A stretch of 64,000 bases of DNA from Streptomyces sp. CGMCC 4.7035 (GCF_031583065.1 NZ_CP134053.1:248001-312000), one strand, 5' to 3'; shown: positions 34,100 through 43,388, numbered from the stretch's first letter. A program made the numbers and translations. Notes: generated by a model not told the origin, from the sequence alone.

Positions 34100-35494
34100 A
34101 TGAGCACGTACACCTCGACCCTCGGCGGGCACCACTACCGCTTCGACTCGCTCGCGCGCCTGCTGGCCGCCGCGAGCCCCGAGCGGTCCGGCGACCGGCT
34201 CGCCGGTCTCGCCGCCGAGTCCGCGCAGGCGCGGGTCGCGGCGCGCTGGGCGCTGGCGGAGGTGCCGCTCGCCCGCTTCCTCGCCGAGCCCGTGATCCCG
34301 TACGAGGACGACGACGTGACCCGGCTGATCGTGGACACGCACGACGCACTCGCCTTCGCGCCGGTGGCGAGGATGACGGTCGGCGAGTTCCGGGAATGGC
34401 TGCTCACGGACGCGGCGGACGCCGCGTCGCTGGCCGCGCTCGCGCCCGGGCTGACGCCGGAGATGGTGGCGGCGGTCTCCAAGCTGATGGGCAACGCGGA
34501 CCTGGTCGCGGTGGCCCGCAAGGCCCGGGTGGTGACGGCGTTCCGCTCGACTGTCGGCCTGCCGGGCCGGCTCGCGACCCGTCTCCAGCCCAACCACCCC
34601 ACGGACGACCCGGCGGGCGTGGCCGCCGCCGTGCTGGACGGTCTCCTGCTGGGCTCGGGCGACGCGGTGATCGGCATCAACCCGGCGACGGACAGCCCGA
34701 AGGCGGTACGGGAGCTGCTGGAGCTGCTGGACGGAGTGATCCGGCGGTACGCGATCCCGACCCAGTCCTGCGTGCTGTGCCATGTGACGACGAGCGTCGA
34801 CCTCATGGAACGCGGCGCGCCCGTGGACCTCGTCTTCCAGTCCGTCGCGGGCACGCAGGCCGCCAACGCGTCCTTCGGTGTCACGCTGGGCCTGCTCGAC
34901 GAGGCGTACGACGCGGTGCGGGCGCTGGACCGCGGCACGGTCGGCCACAATGCCATGTACTTCGAGACGGGCCAGGGCAGCGCGCTGTCGGCGGACGCGC
35001 ACCACGGCGTGGACCAGCAGACGGTGGAGGCGCGGGCGTACGCGGTGGCCCGCCGCTACGACCCCCTGCTGGTCAACACGGTCGTCGGCTTCATCGGTCC
35101 GGAGTACCTCTACGACGGCCGGCAGATCCTCCGCGCGGCCCTGGAGGACCACTTCTGCGGCAAGCTGCTCGGCCTGCCGATGGGCCTGGACATCTGCTAC
35201 ACCAACCACGCGGACGCGGACGACGACGACATCGCGACGATGCTGACGATGCTCGGGGTGGCCGGGGCGTCGTTCGTGATCTGCACGCCGGGCGGTGACG
35301 ACATCATGCTGAACTACCAGTCGGCCTCGTACCACGACGCCTTGTACCTGCGCGAGGTGCTCGGGCTGCGCCCGGCGCCGGAGTTCGAGGAGTGGCTCGG
35401 CCGGATCGGGCTGCTGGACGAGGGCGGAGCGATCAGGGACGTCACGGGCACGGGACATCCGCTGACGGCGATCGGACGGGAGCTCGCGGCATGA
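34100..35494 (+). CDS. eutB: Ethanolamine ammonia-lyase large subunit
   Basis: A 464-aa large subunit of the adenosylcobalamin enzyme converting ethanolamine to acetaldehyde and ammonia. Family blocks are present: MGNADLVAVARKARVVTAFRS, LQPNHPTDDPAGV, LSADAHHGVDQQTVEARAY, GLPMGLDICYTNHADADDDD, and FVICTPGGDDIMLNYQSASYHD near the C-terminus. ATG at 34100; the stop overlaps the eutC start by 4 bp. No microcompartment shell or EutA/EutE genes are seen, so this is the simple cytosolic pathway for using ethanolamine as nitrogen source. Confidence 0.95.
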   Translation: MSTYTSTLGGHHYRFDSLARLLAAASPERSGDRLAGLAAESAQARVAARWALAEVPLARFLAEPVIPYEDDDVTRLIVDTHDALAFAPVARMTVGEFREWLLTDAADAASLAALAPGLTPEMVAAVSKLMGNADLVAVARKARVVTAFRSTVGLPGRLATRLQPNHPTDDPAGVAAAVLDGLLLGSGDAVIGINPATDSPKAVRELLELLDGVIRRYAIPTQSCVLCHVTTSVDLMERGAPVDLVFQSVAGTQAANASFGVTLGLLDEAYDAVRALDRGTVGHNAMYFETGQGSALSADAHHGVDQQTVEARAYAVARRYDPLLVNTVVGFIGPEYLYDGRQILRAALEDHFCGKLLGLPMGLDICYTNHADADDDDIATMLTMLGVAGASFVICTPGGDDIMLNYQSASYHDALYLREVLGLRPAPEFEEWLGRIGLLDEGGAIRDVTGTGHPLTAIGRELAA

Positions 35495-36264
35495 CGAACC
35501 GCCACCTCGCGGCGGCCGACACCTCCGACCTCGCGCTGTGGTCGGCCCTGCGTCGCCACACCCAGGCGCGGATCGGCCTGGGCCGGGCGGGTTCGGCACT
35601 CCCGACGAGACACCGCCTCGAACTCCAGGCGGCCCACGCGGCGGCGCGCGACGCCGTGCACTCGCCGTTCGACCCGGGCGCGGTCGCGGCCGCCCTGCCG
35701 GGCATGCCGATGATACGGGTCCGCAGCGCGGCGCCGGACCGGCTGACGTACCTCCAGCGACCGGACCTGGGCCGCCGCCTGAACGCGGCCGACCGCGCAC
35801 ACCTGCCGCGCGACGCGTGGGACGTGGTGTTCGTGGTCGCCGACGGGCTGTCCAGCCGTGCGGTGCACGACCATGCGGCGGTGGTGGTGCGGGAGACGGC
35901 ATCCCGTCTGCCCGCCTGGAGATTCGCCCCCGTGGTCCTTGCCGAACAGGCCCGAGTGGCTCTCGGTGACGACATCGCCCACGCGATGGGCGCCCGCCTT
36001 TCCGTGGTCCTGATCGGGGAGCGGCCCGGCATGTCGGCGGCGGACTCTCTGGGGGCGTACCTGACGCATGCCCCGGTCCCGGGGGTCACGACGGACGCGG
36101 ACCGCAACTGTCTGTCCAACATCAGGCCACCGCTGGGGCTGTCGTACGAGACGGCCGCGAGGAAGCTGGCGGCGCTGATGGGGAGGGCGCGGGAGCTGGG
36201 ACGGACGGGCGTGGAGCTGAAGGACGAAACCGATCACGGAGATGTACGCAAGCGGCTACTCTGA
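35491..36264 (+). CDS. eutC: Ethanolamine ammonia-lyase small subunit
   Basis: A 257-aa small subunit with RIGLGRAGSALPTRHRLELQAAHAAARDAV, VVFVVADGLSSRAVHDHA, VLIGERPGMSAADSLGAYLTHAP and SNIRPPLGLSYETAA, covering the B12-binding and interface segments. ATG at 35491 overlaps the eutB stop (ATGA), giving balanced synthesis. Together with EutB it forms the active enzyme. Confidence 0.95.
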   Translation: MTNRHLAAADTSDLALWSALRRHTQARIGLGRAGSALPTRHRLELQAAHAAARDAVHSPFDPGAVAAALPGMPMIRVRSAAPDRLTYLQRPDLGRRLNAADRAHLPRDAWDVVFVVADGLSSRAVHDHAAVVVRETASRLPAWRFAPVVLAEQARVALGDDIAHAMGARLSVVLIGERPGMSAADSLGAYLTHAPVPGVTTDADRNCLSNIRPPLGLSYETAARKLAALMGRARELGRTGVELKDETDHGDVRKRLL

Positions 36265-36300
36265 GTGGCGGCTGGTCCGCATCAAAGGGGAGGGCGCATC

Positions 36301-36906
36301 ATGACACTCATGGCAGAGCGACCGGTGATAAGCGGCACCAAGCCCCGCAGCGGCTTCGAGGAGCTTTTGGACCTCCTCGACGAGCTGCACGTGCCCGACG
36401 GCTACAAGGCCGAGATCATCAGGGGGAGCATCGTCTTGTCGCCGTGGTCCAAGGGGTACTACACCCCGGTCATGAAGTCGGTCTGCAACCAGCTCGAGCC
36501 CTACCTTCCCGAGGGGCACGTCATCGAGCGGACCCCGCAACTGTTCGTCTTCCCAGGGGTCGAGCGGGGGTACGGACCGGACATCCATGCGGCGCATGAG
36601 CGGGTCTATGGGACGACCAGCAGCCGGTTGGACGGAGAGGGTCTCTCCTTCGTTGCCGAACTCACATCGACCTCCACCAGGGACGAGGACCTGACCGACA
36701 AGGCCAAGACCTACGGGCAGGTCGGCGTCCCCATCTACCTGGTCCTCGACATGCAGGAGGAACAGGCATTCGTGTACGGGTCCCCTTCTCCGAGGGGGTA
36801 CGAGGTCCGCTTCTCCAAGCCGTTCGGCGAGAAGCTGTACATCCCCGACCCGTTCGGATGCGAGCTCGACACGAACGGCTTCCAAGCCCCGAGCAGCGAA
36901 GCCTGA
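36301..36906 (+). CDS. Uma2 family endonuclease-like protein
   Basis: A 201-aa DUF820/Uma2 protein with a PD-(D/E)XK-type core: GYKAEIIRGSIVLSP, YGPDIHAAHERV (PD), LSFVAELTSTSTRDEDLTDKAKTYGQVGVPIYLVLD (E-x-x-S followed by the K of DKAKTY). ATG at 36301 follows AGGGGAGGGC. Families like this are abundant in Streptomyces and their targets are unknown. Its stop is only a few bases from the convergent stop of the next gene. Confidence 0.82.
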   Translation: MTLMAERPVISGTKPRSGFEELLDLLDELHVPDGYKAEIIRGSIVLSPWSKGYYTPVMKSVCNQLEPYLPEGHVIERTPQLFVFPGVERGYGPDIHAAHERVYGTTSSRLDGEGLSFVAELTSTSTRDEDLTDKAKTYGQVGVPIYLVLDMQEEQAFVYGSPSPRGYEVRFSKPFGEKLYIPDPFGCELDTNGFQAPSSEA

Positions 36907-36907
36907 C

Positions 36908-37759
36908 TCACCCCGACGCCGGCACCGTAAGCCCCCAAGCCCCCTCCCACACCGTCCACGTCCGCCTCCGCACCGGCCCCGCCACCACCGCATCCGCCCG
37001 GTACCGGAAATCCGCCCCGGACACGGTCACGGCCCGCCCGCGCGCCTCCAGCGGCGACGCCTCCGCCCCCACCGACACCGGCCGCACCTCTACGAACGCC
37101 GTCCCGGAGGCACCCGGCGTCACCGACACCCCCTCCACCGGCTGGTCCAGGTCCACCAGCGTCACCCCGTCGACCTCGACCCGCAGCCGCGAGGGCCCCG
37201 GTCCCGGCGGGACGGCGAGCCTGGCCGGGCGCGCCGCCAGCGTCCGTACCAGCGACTGCCGCACCCGTACCCATGGCCGCCCCGGCGCGGCCTCCCCGGC
37301 CGGCATCCCGTCGCGCTGGGACGGCACGGACGGCAGGGACGGTATCCGCAGCTCCCCGAGCACCACTCCGTCACTGTCGTCCACCAGCAGATCCAGCCGC
37401 CGCTCCACCCCGTCGAGGACGGCCCGTGCCGCCGCCACCGCCCCCGTCGGCACGCCCAGAGCCCCCGCCAGCGACAGCGCGGCCCCGACCGGCACCAGCG
37501 ACAGCGCCGTGGCGCCCAGCTCCCGCCGCCGGTGCAGCAGGGTCACCGCGCGGAGCAGCGCCCGGTCGTCGCCCACGACCACCGGCCGCCGAGACCCCCT
37601 GCGATCCAGTGCCCGGGCGAATTCCTCCGGCCCTTCCGGGAGGCACACCTTCGTGGCCGCACCCGCGCTGAGCACGTCTTTCGCGATCCGTACCGCCTCA
37701 CCGTCACTGTGACGGGCGACCGGGTCGATGACCACAAGGAGCTGGTCGGAAGTCGCCAC
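36908..37759 (-). CDS. Diacylglycerol kinase catalytic domain-like protein
   Basis: About 283 aa. The N-terminus (VATSDQLLVVIDPVARHSDGEAVRIAKDVL, then VVVGDDRALLRAVTLLHRR and LSLVPVGAALSLAGALGVP) follows the DAGK/NAD-kinase fold: an N-P-x-x-G-type strand, a GDG-like nucleotide loop (GDDRA here), and the following substrate region. The usual GGDGT glycines are partly replaced, so catalysis is doubtful. The C-terminal half is beta-rich. GTG at 37759 has AGGCAGGA upstream. Divergent from purA. Confidence 0.65.
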   Translation of the reverse strand: MATSDQLLVVIDPVARHSDGEAVRIAKDVLSAGAATKVCLPEGPEEFARALDRRGSRRPVVVGDDRALLRAVTLLHRRRELGATALSLVPVGAALSLAGALGVPTGAVAAARAVLDGVERRLDLLVDDSDGVVLGELRIPSLPSVPSQRDGMPAGEAAPGRPWVRVRQSLVRTLAARPARLAVPPGPGPSRLRVEVDGVTLVDLDQPVEGVSVTPGASGTAFVEVRPVSVGAEASPLEARGRAVTVSGADFRYRADAVVAGPVRRRTWTVWEGAWGLTVPASG

Positions 37760-37784
37760 CTCGGTCCTGCCTCGCTTCCTCGGG

Positions 37785-37829
37785 TAGCATCTTTGTGCAA
37801 GAGCCCCTTGCGCTATTGCGCCAGGGGCT
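37785..37829 (+). promoter_or_regulatory. purA leader: -10 TAGCAT and a strong hairpin
   Basis: TAGCAT (37785-37790) fits a -10 element. It is followed at 37802-37829 by AGCCCCTTGCGC-TATT-GCGCCAGGGGCT, a 12-bp stem with one mismatch, then TCGTCTATT. The hairpin would lie at the start of a ~155-nt purA leader, where it might attenuate transcription or end a short RNA. Confidence 0.5.
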
Positions 37830-37954
37830 TCGTCTATTCCGGGGCATCCGGTCCGACGGTTTGCGGCCAACGACGGCCGCGGTGCACGCGGCGGTGGACC
37901 CTCCGCGTACGCCCCTGACCTTGGACATGCCCCACCCGGAAGGGGTGTACGCGC

Positions 37955-39238
37955 GTGCCCGCACTTGTGCTGCTCGGTGCTCAGTGGGGTGACGAGGGCA
38001 AGGGAAAGGCCACCGACCTGCTCGGCGGCTCGGTGGATTATGTTGTGCGTTACCAGGGCGGTAACAATGCCGGCCACACGGTCGTTGTCGGCGACCAGAA
38101 GTATGCACTGCACCTCCTCCCTTCCGGAATCCTGTCTCCCGGTTGTACGCCCGTCATCGGCAACGGAGTCGTCGTCGACCCGTCGGTCCTGCTCTCCGAG
38201 CTGAGCGGTCTGAACGAGCGTGGCGTCGACACGTCCAAGCTCCTGATCAGCGGAAACGCGCACGTCATCACGCCGTACAACGTCACGGTCGACAAGGTGA
38301 CGGAACGCTTCCTCGGAAAGCGGAAGATCGGCACGACCGGCCGCGGCATCGGCCCGACCTACGCGGACAAGATCAACCGCGTCGGTATCCGGGTCCAGGA
38401 CCTGTACGACGAGTCGATCCTCACCCAGAAGGTGGAGGCGGCCCTCGACGTCAAGAACCAGCTCCTCACCAAGCTGTACAACCGGCGCGCGATCGCCGTC
38501 GACCAGGTGGTCGAGGAGCTGCTGGGCTACGCGGAGCAGATCAAGCCGTACGTCGCCGACACGGTCCTGATCCTCAACCAGGCGCTGGACGACGACAAGG
38601 TCGTCCTCTTCGAGGGCGGCCAGGGCACGCTCCTCGACATCGACCACGGCACGTACCCCTTCGTCACCTCGTCGAACCCGACGGCGGGCGGCGCCTGCAC
38701 CGGTGCCGGCGTCGGCCCGACCAAGATCAGCCGCGTGATCGGCATCCTGAAGGCGTACACGACCCGTGTCGGCTCGGGCCCCTTCCCGACCGAGCTGTTC
38801 GACGAGGACGGCGAGGCGCTGCGCCGGATCGGCGGCGAGCGGGGCGTGACGACCGGCCGTGACCGCCGCTGCGGCTGGTTCGACGCGGTGATCGCCCGCT
38901 ACGCGACCCGGGTCAACGGTCTGACCGACTTCTTCCTCACCAAGCTCGACGTGCTCACCGGCTGGGAGCAGATCCCGGTCTGCGTCGCGTACGAGATCGA
39001 CGGGCAGCGCGTCGAGGAGCTCCCGTACTCCCAGACGGACTTCCACCACGCGAAGCCGGTCTACGAGTACCTCCCGGGCTGGAGCGAGGACATCACGAAG
39101 GCGAAGACCTTCGCGGACCTGCCGAAGAACGCCCAGGCTTACGTCAAGGCCCTGGAGGAAATGTCGGGCGCCCCGATCTCGGCGATCGGCGTGGGCCCGG
39201 GCCGCGACGAGACGATCGAGATCAACTCGTTCGTCTGA
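37955..39238 (+). CDS. purA: Adenylosuccinate synthetase
   Basis: A 427-aa GTP-dependent enzyme converting IMP and aspartate to adenylosuccinate, the first committed step to AMP. It shows [18 protein letters not shown] (P-loop and catalytic Asp), [45 protein letters not shown] and the C-terminal [18 protein letters not shown] at 37955 follows GGAAGGGG by 9 nt. A GC-rich hairpin follows the stop. Monocistronic, with an unusually structured leader. Confidence 0.97.
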   Translation: MPALVLLGAQWGDEGKGKATDLLGGSVDYVVRYQGGNNAGHTVVVGDQKYALHLLPSGILSPGCTPVIGNGVVVDPSVLLSELSGLNERGVDTSKLLISGNAHVITPYNVTVDKVTERFLGKRKIGTTGRGIGPTYADKINRVGIRVQDLYDESILTQKVEAALDVKNQLLTKLYNRRAIAVDQVVEELLGYAEQIKPYVADTVLILNQALDDDKVVLFEGGQGTLLDIDHGTYPFVTSSNPTAGGACTGAGVGPTKISRVIGILKAYTTRVGSGPFPTELFDEDGEALRRIGGERGVTTGRDRRCGWFDAVIARYATRVNGLTDFFLTKLDVLTGWEQIPVCVAYEIDGQRVEELPYSQTDFHHAKPVYEYLPGWSEDITKAKTFADLPKNAQAYVKALEEMSGAPISAIGVGPGRDETIEINSFV

Positions 39239-39260
39239 GCCGACGGGTGCACCCCTCCCT

Positions 39261-39294
39261 TCCGGCCCGCTCGCCCCTCGGCGGGTGGGCCGGA
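39261..39294 (+). terminator. purA terminator hairpin
   Basis: TCCGGCCC ... GGGCCGGA with an inner CGCC/GGCG pairing, 22 bp after the purA stop. GGGCCGGAGTCA then occurs a second time at 39304. Confidence 0.7.
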
Positions 39295-39457
39295 GTCATG
39301 GGTGGGCCGGAGTCAGGGGTGGCCCGTGCTGGCCCATTCTTGACCTGGACATGGCTCATTCCTGGTTCCCGGTGGCGCGGGCCGACGCCACGATCTACGC
39401 GTGTAGTCCCGCACGGCTCATCCATCCGCCCCCTCGCGCGCGTCCCAGGAGACCCGT

Positions 39458-41266
39458 ATGCCCGTCAACCCCATGAACCGCCGGGAGTTCATGCAGAAGT
39501 CGGCCGTCACCGGTGCGGCCGTGGCCGCCGCCGGGACCGTCGCGGCGGCCCCCGCGCAGGCGGCCGACCGGAAGCCCCAACCCGCCCCCCGCACCTGGTC
39601 GTTCTCCATCCTGGGCACCACCGACCTGCACAGCCACGTCTTCGACTGGGACTACTACAAGGACGCCGCCTACAGCGACAAGGCGGGCAACTCCGTCGGT
39701 GTCGCGCGCGTCGCCACCCTCATCCAGCAGCAGCGGGAGGCGAAGGGTGAGGACCGTGTGCTGCTCGTCGACGCCGGCGACATCATCCAGGGGACGTCCC
39801 TCGCGTACTACTACGCCCGCGTCGACCCGATCACCGGCAAGGACGCCCCCAAGCACCCCATGGCCGTCGCCATGAACGCCATGCGGTACGACGCCGCCGC
39901 CCTCGGCAACCACGAGTTCAACTACGGCATCGACGTGCTGCGCAAGTTCGAGAGCCAGTGCCACTTCCCGCTGCTCGGCGCCAACGCCCTCGACGCCAGG
40001 ACCCTCCGGCCCGCCTTCCGGCCGTACACCGTGAAGCGGATCTGTGTCCCCGGCGCCCCCGACATCAAGGTCGGCATCCTCGGGCTCACCAACCCCGGTA
40101 TCGCGCTGTGGGACAAGGACAACGTCAGCGGCAAGATGGTGTTCCCCGGGCTGGTCGAGCAGGCGAAGAAGTACGTCCCGCGCCTGCGCGCCCTCGGCTG
40201 CGACGTCGTCTTCCTGACCGACCACTCCGGGCTCGACGGCTCGTCGTCGTACGGCAGTGAACTCCCCTATGTCGAGAACGCCTCCAACCTCGTCGCCGAG
40301 CAGGTCCCCGGCATCGACGCCATCCTCGTCGGCCACACCCACGTGGAGGTCTCCTCCTACACCGTCAAGAACGAGGAGACCGGCGAGGACGTCCTGCTCT
40401 CCGAGCCGTACTGCTGGGGCATGCGCCTGACCGTTTTCGACTTCGAGCTCGAACTGCACTGCGGCCAGTGGAAGGTCACCAGCAAGAAGGCCCAGACCAT
40501 CAACCCCAAGGACGTCGAGGAGGACCCGGAGATCACCCGGCTCCTCAAGGCCGACCACGACCTCGTCGTCAAGTACGTCAACACTGCGGTCGGCACCTGC
40601 ACGGAGGACCTCTCGGCGGCCGAGTCCTGCTGGAAGGACGTCCCCATCATGGACTTCATCCACCAGGTCCAGATGGCCAGCGTCGCCAAGGGGCTCTCCA
40701 CCTCCGACGCCGCCCTGCCGCTGATCTCCGTCGCCGCGCCCTTCAGCCGTACCGCCGACATCCCCAAGGGCAGCGTCACGATCAAGGACATCGCGGGGCT
40801 CTACATCTACGACAACACCCTGTACGGCAAGAAGCTCACCGGCGCCCAGCTCAAGGACTACCTGGAGTACGCGGCGAAGTACTACCACCAGGTCCCGTCC
40901 GGCACGAAGGTCGACACCTCGACCCTGACCAACGCCAACAACTTCTGGGACTACATGTACGACACCGCCGCCGGCGTCGACTACGAGATCGACATCGCGC
41001 AGCCGGAGGGTTCCCGGATCAAGAACCTCAGCTACAAGGGCGCGGCGGTCGCCGACGACCAGGTCTTCGTCGTCGCCGTCAACAACTACCGCGCCAACGG
41101 CGGCAGCGGCTACCCGCACATCGCCGCCGCCGACATCGCGTACAGCTCCACCAACGAGATCCGCCAGCTGATGATCGACTACGTGACGTCGAAGGGCACT
41201 CTGAACCCGGCGGACTTCGCGGTCACCAACTGGAAGCTGACACAGGACGGGACGCCGGTGTTCTAG
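39458..41266 (+). CDS. Tat-exported bifunctional metallophosphatase/5'-nucleotidase
   Basis: A 602-aa secreted enzyme. The N-terminus has a twin-arginine signal (NRREFMQKSAV, Arg8-Arg9, hydrophobic stretch to AAAPAQA). The metallophosphoesterase domain has TTDLHSHVFDWD, DAGDIIQG, ALGNHEFNYG, TDHSGLDG and LVGHTHVE; the C-terminal 5'-nucleotidase domain follows from about residue 370, with NNYRANGGSGYPHI. It dephosphorylates extracellular nucleotides to salvage nucleosides and phosphate. ATG at 39458 has CAGGAG 7 nt upstream. No PHO-box was recognised. Confidence 0.92.
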   Translation: MPVNPMNRREFMQKSAVTGAAVAAAGTVAAAPAQAADRKPQPAPRTWSFSILGTTDLHSHVFDWDYYKDAAYSDKAGNSVGVARVATLIQQQREAKGEDRVLLVDAGDIIQGTSLAYYYARVDPITGKDAPKHPMAVAMNAMRYDAAALGNHEFNYGIDVLRKFESQCHFPLLGANALDARTLRPAFRPYTVKRICVPGAPDIKVGILGLTNPGIALWDKDNVSGKMVFPGLVEQAKKYVPRLRALGCDVVFLTDHSGLDGSSSYGSELPYVENASNLVAEQVPGIDAILVGHTHVEVSSYTVKNEETGEDVLLSEPYCWGMRLTVFDFELELHCGQWKVTSKKAQTINPKDVEEDPEITRLLKADHDLVVKYVNTAVGTCTEDLSAAESCWKDVPIMDFIHQVQMASVAKGLSTSDAALPLISVAAPFSRTADIPKGSVTIKDIAGLYIYDNTLYGKKLTGAQLKDYLEYAAKYYHQVPSGTKVDTSTLTNANNFWDYMYDTAAGVDYEIDIAQPEGSRIKNLSYKGAAVADDQVFVVAVNNYRANGGSGYPHIAAADIAYSSTNEIRQLMIDYVTSKGTLNPADFAVTNWKLTQDGTPVF

Positions 41267-41311
41267 GCGGTCCATGGCCGGCGCCCGGCTCGCCCGGTGC
41301 GCCGGCCCCGT

Positions 41312-41686
41312 TCAGCAGCCCGTCGTCCAGGTGTGCGAGGCGCCCTGGTCGTTCGCGGCGCTGTCGTAGCCGACCTCCTGGCCCGGAGCCAGGCAGATGG
41401 TCACGTGGCCCAGCAGCTCGCGGGCCGAGTACACCTTGACGTGGTCCTTGACGCCCGGGCCGGAGATGCCGTGGTTCGCCCAGGAGGAGTCGTGCCAGGC
41501 CATGTCCCCCTCCCACCAGTGGTCGTCACCGCTGTGCTCGATCTTCAGCCCGGTGAAGTTCACGTCCGTCCACACACAGAAGTTGCCGCTGCCGCAGGGC
41601 ACGGCCTGTGCGGAGGCGGAGGTGGCGAGTACGGCCCCGGCGGACAGGGCGGTGGCGGCGAGGAGGGCGGCGAGGCGCTTGTTCAT
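41312..41686 (-). CDS. Secreted peptidase-inhibitor I36-like protein
   Basis: A 124-aa exported protein: signal peptide MNKRLAALLAATALSAGAVLATSASAQA, then a beta/gamma-crystallin-like domain with CGSGNFCVWTDVNFTGLKIEHSGDDHWW, typical of the I36 inhibitor/spore-coat-like group, and a C-terminal Cys pair. ATG at 41686 overlaps the stop of the upstream lipoprotein (ATGA) and has AAAGGAAA upstream. Last gene of a three-gene operon of small exported proteins. Inhibition of extracellular proteases is the family precedent; unproven here. Confidence 0.8.
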   Translation of the reverse strand: MNKRLAALLAATALSAGAVLATSASAQAVPCGSGNFCVWTDVNFTGLKIEHSGDDHWWEGDMAWHDSSWANHGISGPGVKDHVKVYSARELLGHVTICLAPGQEVGYDSAANDQGASHTWTTGC

Positions 41687-42207
41687 GCCGATGGGTTTCC
41701 TTTCGCGGTGAGGAGCGATGTGGCCTCGGCGAGGGCGTGGGCACGCAGCCGCTGCCACTCGGCGATCTCGGCGCGGTGCCGGGAACGGACCTCGGCCAGG
41801 GAACGGTGGGTCTTCTCGGCCTCGGGCTGGAGGTTGTTCACGATCACCGACGTGCGGAACCAGCGGCGCTGGTCGCCGTAGAGCCGCTGCTGGGCCGCCG
41901 CGAGGCAGCCGTCGGTGTGGGCGCGGACCACATAGCCCGTGGGCAGGCGGAGCGACAGTTCTGCCGTGCCCGACCCGAACATGGCGTCGGAGACGCGGCG
42001 TTGTTCGACGGACGAGGGCGTCGGCTCCCCAGGGTGGGGCGGGGCCAGGCCCCGGCGGGCGAGGCAGCCGTCGGTGAGCTTCTGGGTCGCGGCCTTGATG
42101 ACGTCGTCGGGGGAGGGGAGGGCCGGTGCGGTCGCTTTCGCCGCACAGGCGGTGAGGACCAGGCCGGAGACGAGGAGCGCGGCAACAGCCGTCGCACGCG
42201 GACGCAT
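41683..42207 (-). CDS. Putative lipoprotein
   Basis: A 174-aa protein with a lipoprotein signal (MRPRATAVAALLVSGLVLTAC, lipobox LTAC, Cys21). The mature part is helical with two conserved Cys (DGCLARRGL and DGCLAAAQQ) and a C-terminal helix RSRHRAEIAEWQRLRAHALAEA. The ATG at 42207 places the lipobox correctly; an upstream start would bury the signal. Located at the outer face of the membrane. I do not recognise the family. Coupled to the I36-like gene by an ATGA overlap. Confidence 0.75.
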   Translation of the reverse strand: MRPRATAVAALLVSGLVLTACAAKATAPALPSPDDVIKAATQKLTDGCLARRGLAPPHPGEPTPSSVEQRRVSDAMFGSGTAELSLRLPTGYVVRAHTDGCLAAAQQRLYGDQRRWFRTSVIVNNLQPEAEKTHRSLAEVRSRHRAEIAEWQRLRAHALAEATSLLTAKGNPSA

Positions 42208-42214
42208 CTGCGGT

Positions 42215-42571
42215 TCAGCCCGCCTGGCACCCCATCGTGGTGTCACTGACACCGTCGAACTTCCCGCCCCACTCCCAGTTGTTGGAGTAGTCGTCGGGGT
42301 AGATCGCGCGGTACAGACAGCCGTCGGGCTGGTAGCTGATCGCGTAGACGGTCACGGAGGCATGCGAGTCGAAGGAGTACGCGTGCCGCTTCACACGGGG
42401 GTCCGCCTCCCGGTATCCGGGCGGCGCGTAGTCCCAGGCGCCGCCCGGTCCCATCTGATTCGGATCGGGCCAGAAGTACACGTGCCCGGGCGGCACGGCG
42501 GCGAGCGCGGGCGGGGCGGCGGCAGGGGACAGCGCGGCGACGAGGGCCGAGGCGATGACGAGGTGACGCAT
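42215..42571 (-). CDS. Small secreted protein
   Basis: A 118-aa exported protein: signal peptide MRHLVIASALVAALSPAAAPPALA, then GHVYFWPDPNQMGPGGAWDYAPPGY, which has the aromatic-rich strand pattern of I36/crystallin-like domains, and a Cys pair near the C-terminus (DGCLYR, MGCQAG). First gene of the operon; 7 bp from the lipoprotein start. Probably shares its function, but no catalytic residues are visible. Confidence 0.7.
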   Translation of the reverse strand: MRHLVIASALVAALSPAAAPPALAAVPPGHVYFWPDPNQMGPGGAWDYAPPGYREADPRVKRHAYSFDSHASVTVYAISYQPDGCLYRAIYPDDYSNNWEWGGKFDGVSDTTMGCQAG

Positions 42572-42639
42572 GGGCGGGGCATGCCCGTGGGCTTTCGCCC
42601 CTATGCGGCGCGTGTGTCCGGTTCACCCCTTCCGGGGGA

Positions 42640-42840
42640 TCAAGGGGTACGGGTGCCCTTGAGGAACGCGCCCCATGCGCCGGGGGAGACGGTGAGGTGG
42701 GGGCCGGTGGGGTTCTTGGAGTCACGGATGCGGAGGGCGCCCACGTATCCGTGGAAGGCCTCGTAGGCGACTTCGACGCAGTTGCCGCCGCCGTCGCTGT
42801 AACTGGACTTGAACCATCGAAGGGTTCCGTTGCCGGTCAT
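42640..42840 (-). CDS. DUF397 protein
   Basis: A 66-aa protein with the complete DUF397 motif: LRWFKSSYSDGGGNCVEVAY, RIRDSKNPTGPHLTVSPGAWGAFLKGTR. In Streptomyces these small proteins are encoded next to XRE/DUF5753 regulators and modulate them, as in the WhiJ/BldB-type systems. The ATG overlaps the regulator's stop by 4 bp (ATGA). Confidence 0.9.
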   Translation of the reverse strand: MTGNGTLRWFKSSYSDGGGNCVEVAYEAFHGYVGALRIRDSKNPTGPHLTVSPGAWGAFLKGTRTP

Positions 42841-43304
42841 CGTTCTTCTCCTGCCAACCGCTCGATGAGGCTCAGCGAGTCGTCGGGACTCAGGGCCTGT
42901 GCGCGGATCTTCGCATAGCGGTGTGCCAGTTGGGACACTTCCGGAGGATCGCTGACGAGAATGCCCTGGTCCTCGATCTCCATGTAGACGAGGTGCTCGT
43001 GGTCCTTGGTCTCCACGAGCTTCATGGCGCCGCGGTCGCCCGCGTACGTGCCGCGCAGCCCGCGGTCCATAGGGAGCACCTGCACGCAGACATTGTCCCT
43101 CCGGGCGTCCTCGGCGAGCGAGCGCAGTTTGTCGCTCGCGGGCTGGGCGCACGTCTCCATGGCACTGATGGCCGAGCCGGTATAGCCGACCTTCTCTCCC
43201 AACTCTTCCTGGGTCAGCTGCTGTTGCTCGCGCAGTGCCTTCGCCAGGGCGGCGACCAGGTGTGCCGTCCCGCCCGCCTCCGCCTTGTTCACAGCCCGCG
43301 CCAT
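42837..43304 (-). CDS. XRE-family regulator with internally deleted DUF5753
   Basis: 155 aa instead of the usual ~280. The HTH (HLVAALAKALREQQQLTQEELGEKVGYTGSAISAMETCAQP) runs straight into the C-terminal end of DUF5753 (NVCVQVLPMDRGLRGTYAG, VYMEIEDQGILVSDPPEV, RIRAQALSPDDSLSLI). The central ~110 residues that hold the 'PGLLQT.YA.A' region are missing, without a frameshift. ATG at 43304. It may be a short, constitutive form or a decaying gene. A palindrome lies 85-102 bp upstream. Confidence 0.82.
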   Translation of the reverse strand: MARAVNKAEAGGTAHLVAALAKALREQQQLTQEELGEKVGYTGSAISAMETCAQPASDKLRSLAEDARRDNVCVQVLPMDRGLRGTYAGDRGAMKLVETKDHEHLVYMEIEDQGILVSDPPEVSQLAHRYAKIRAQALSPDDSLSLIERLAGEER

Positions 43305-43388
43305 TGCGGTCACCCTGGCCGCTGAGTTGGCGGTACCGGCCGTCGGCGTCCGGCGACCTCGTCCACACGCTTCTCCTGCGCACCGCCC

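Noticed and set aside
37796..37840. tRNA-like hairpin in the purA leader
   Set aside because: Only one stem, no cloverleaf, no T-loop sequence.
37760..39049. N-terminal extension of the DAGK-like gene across purA
   Set aside because: Would overlap purA completely; family similarity begins at the GTG at 37759.
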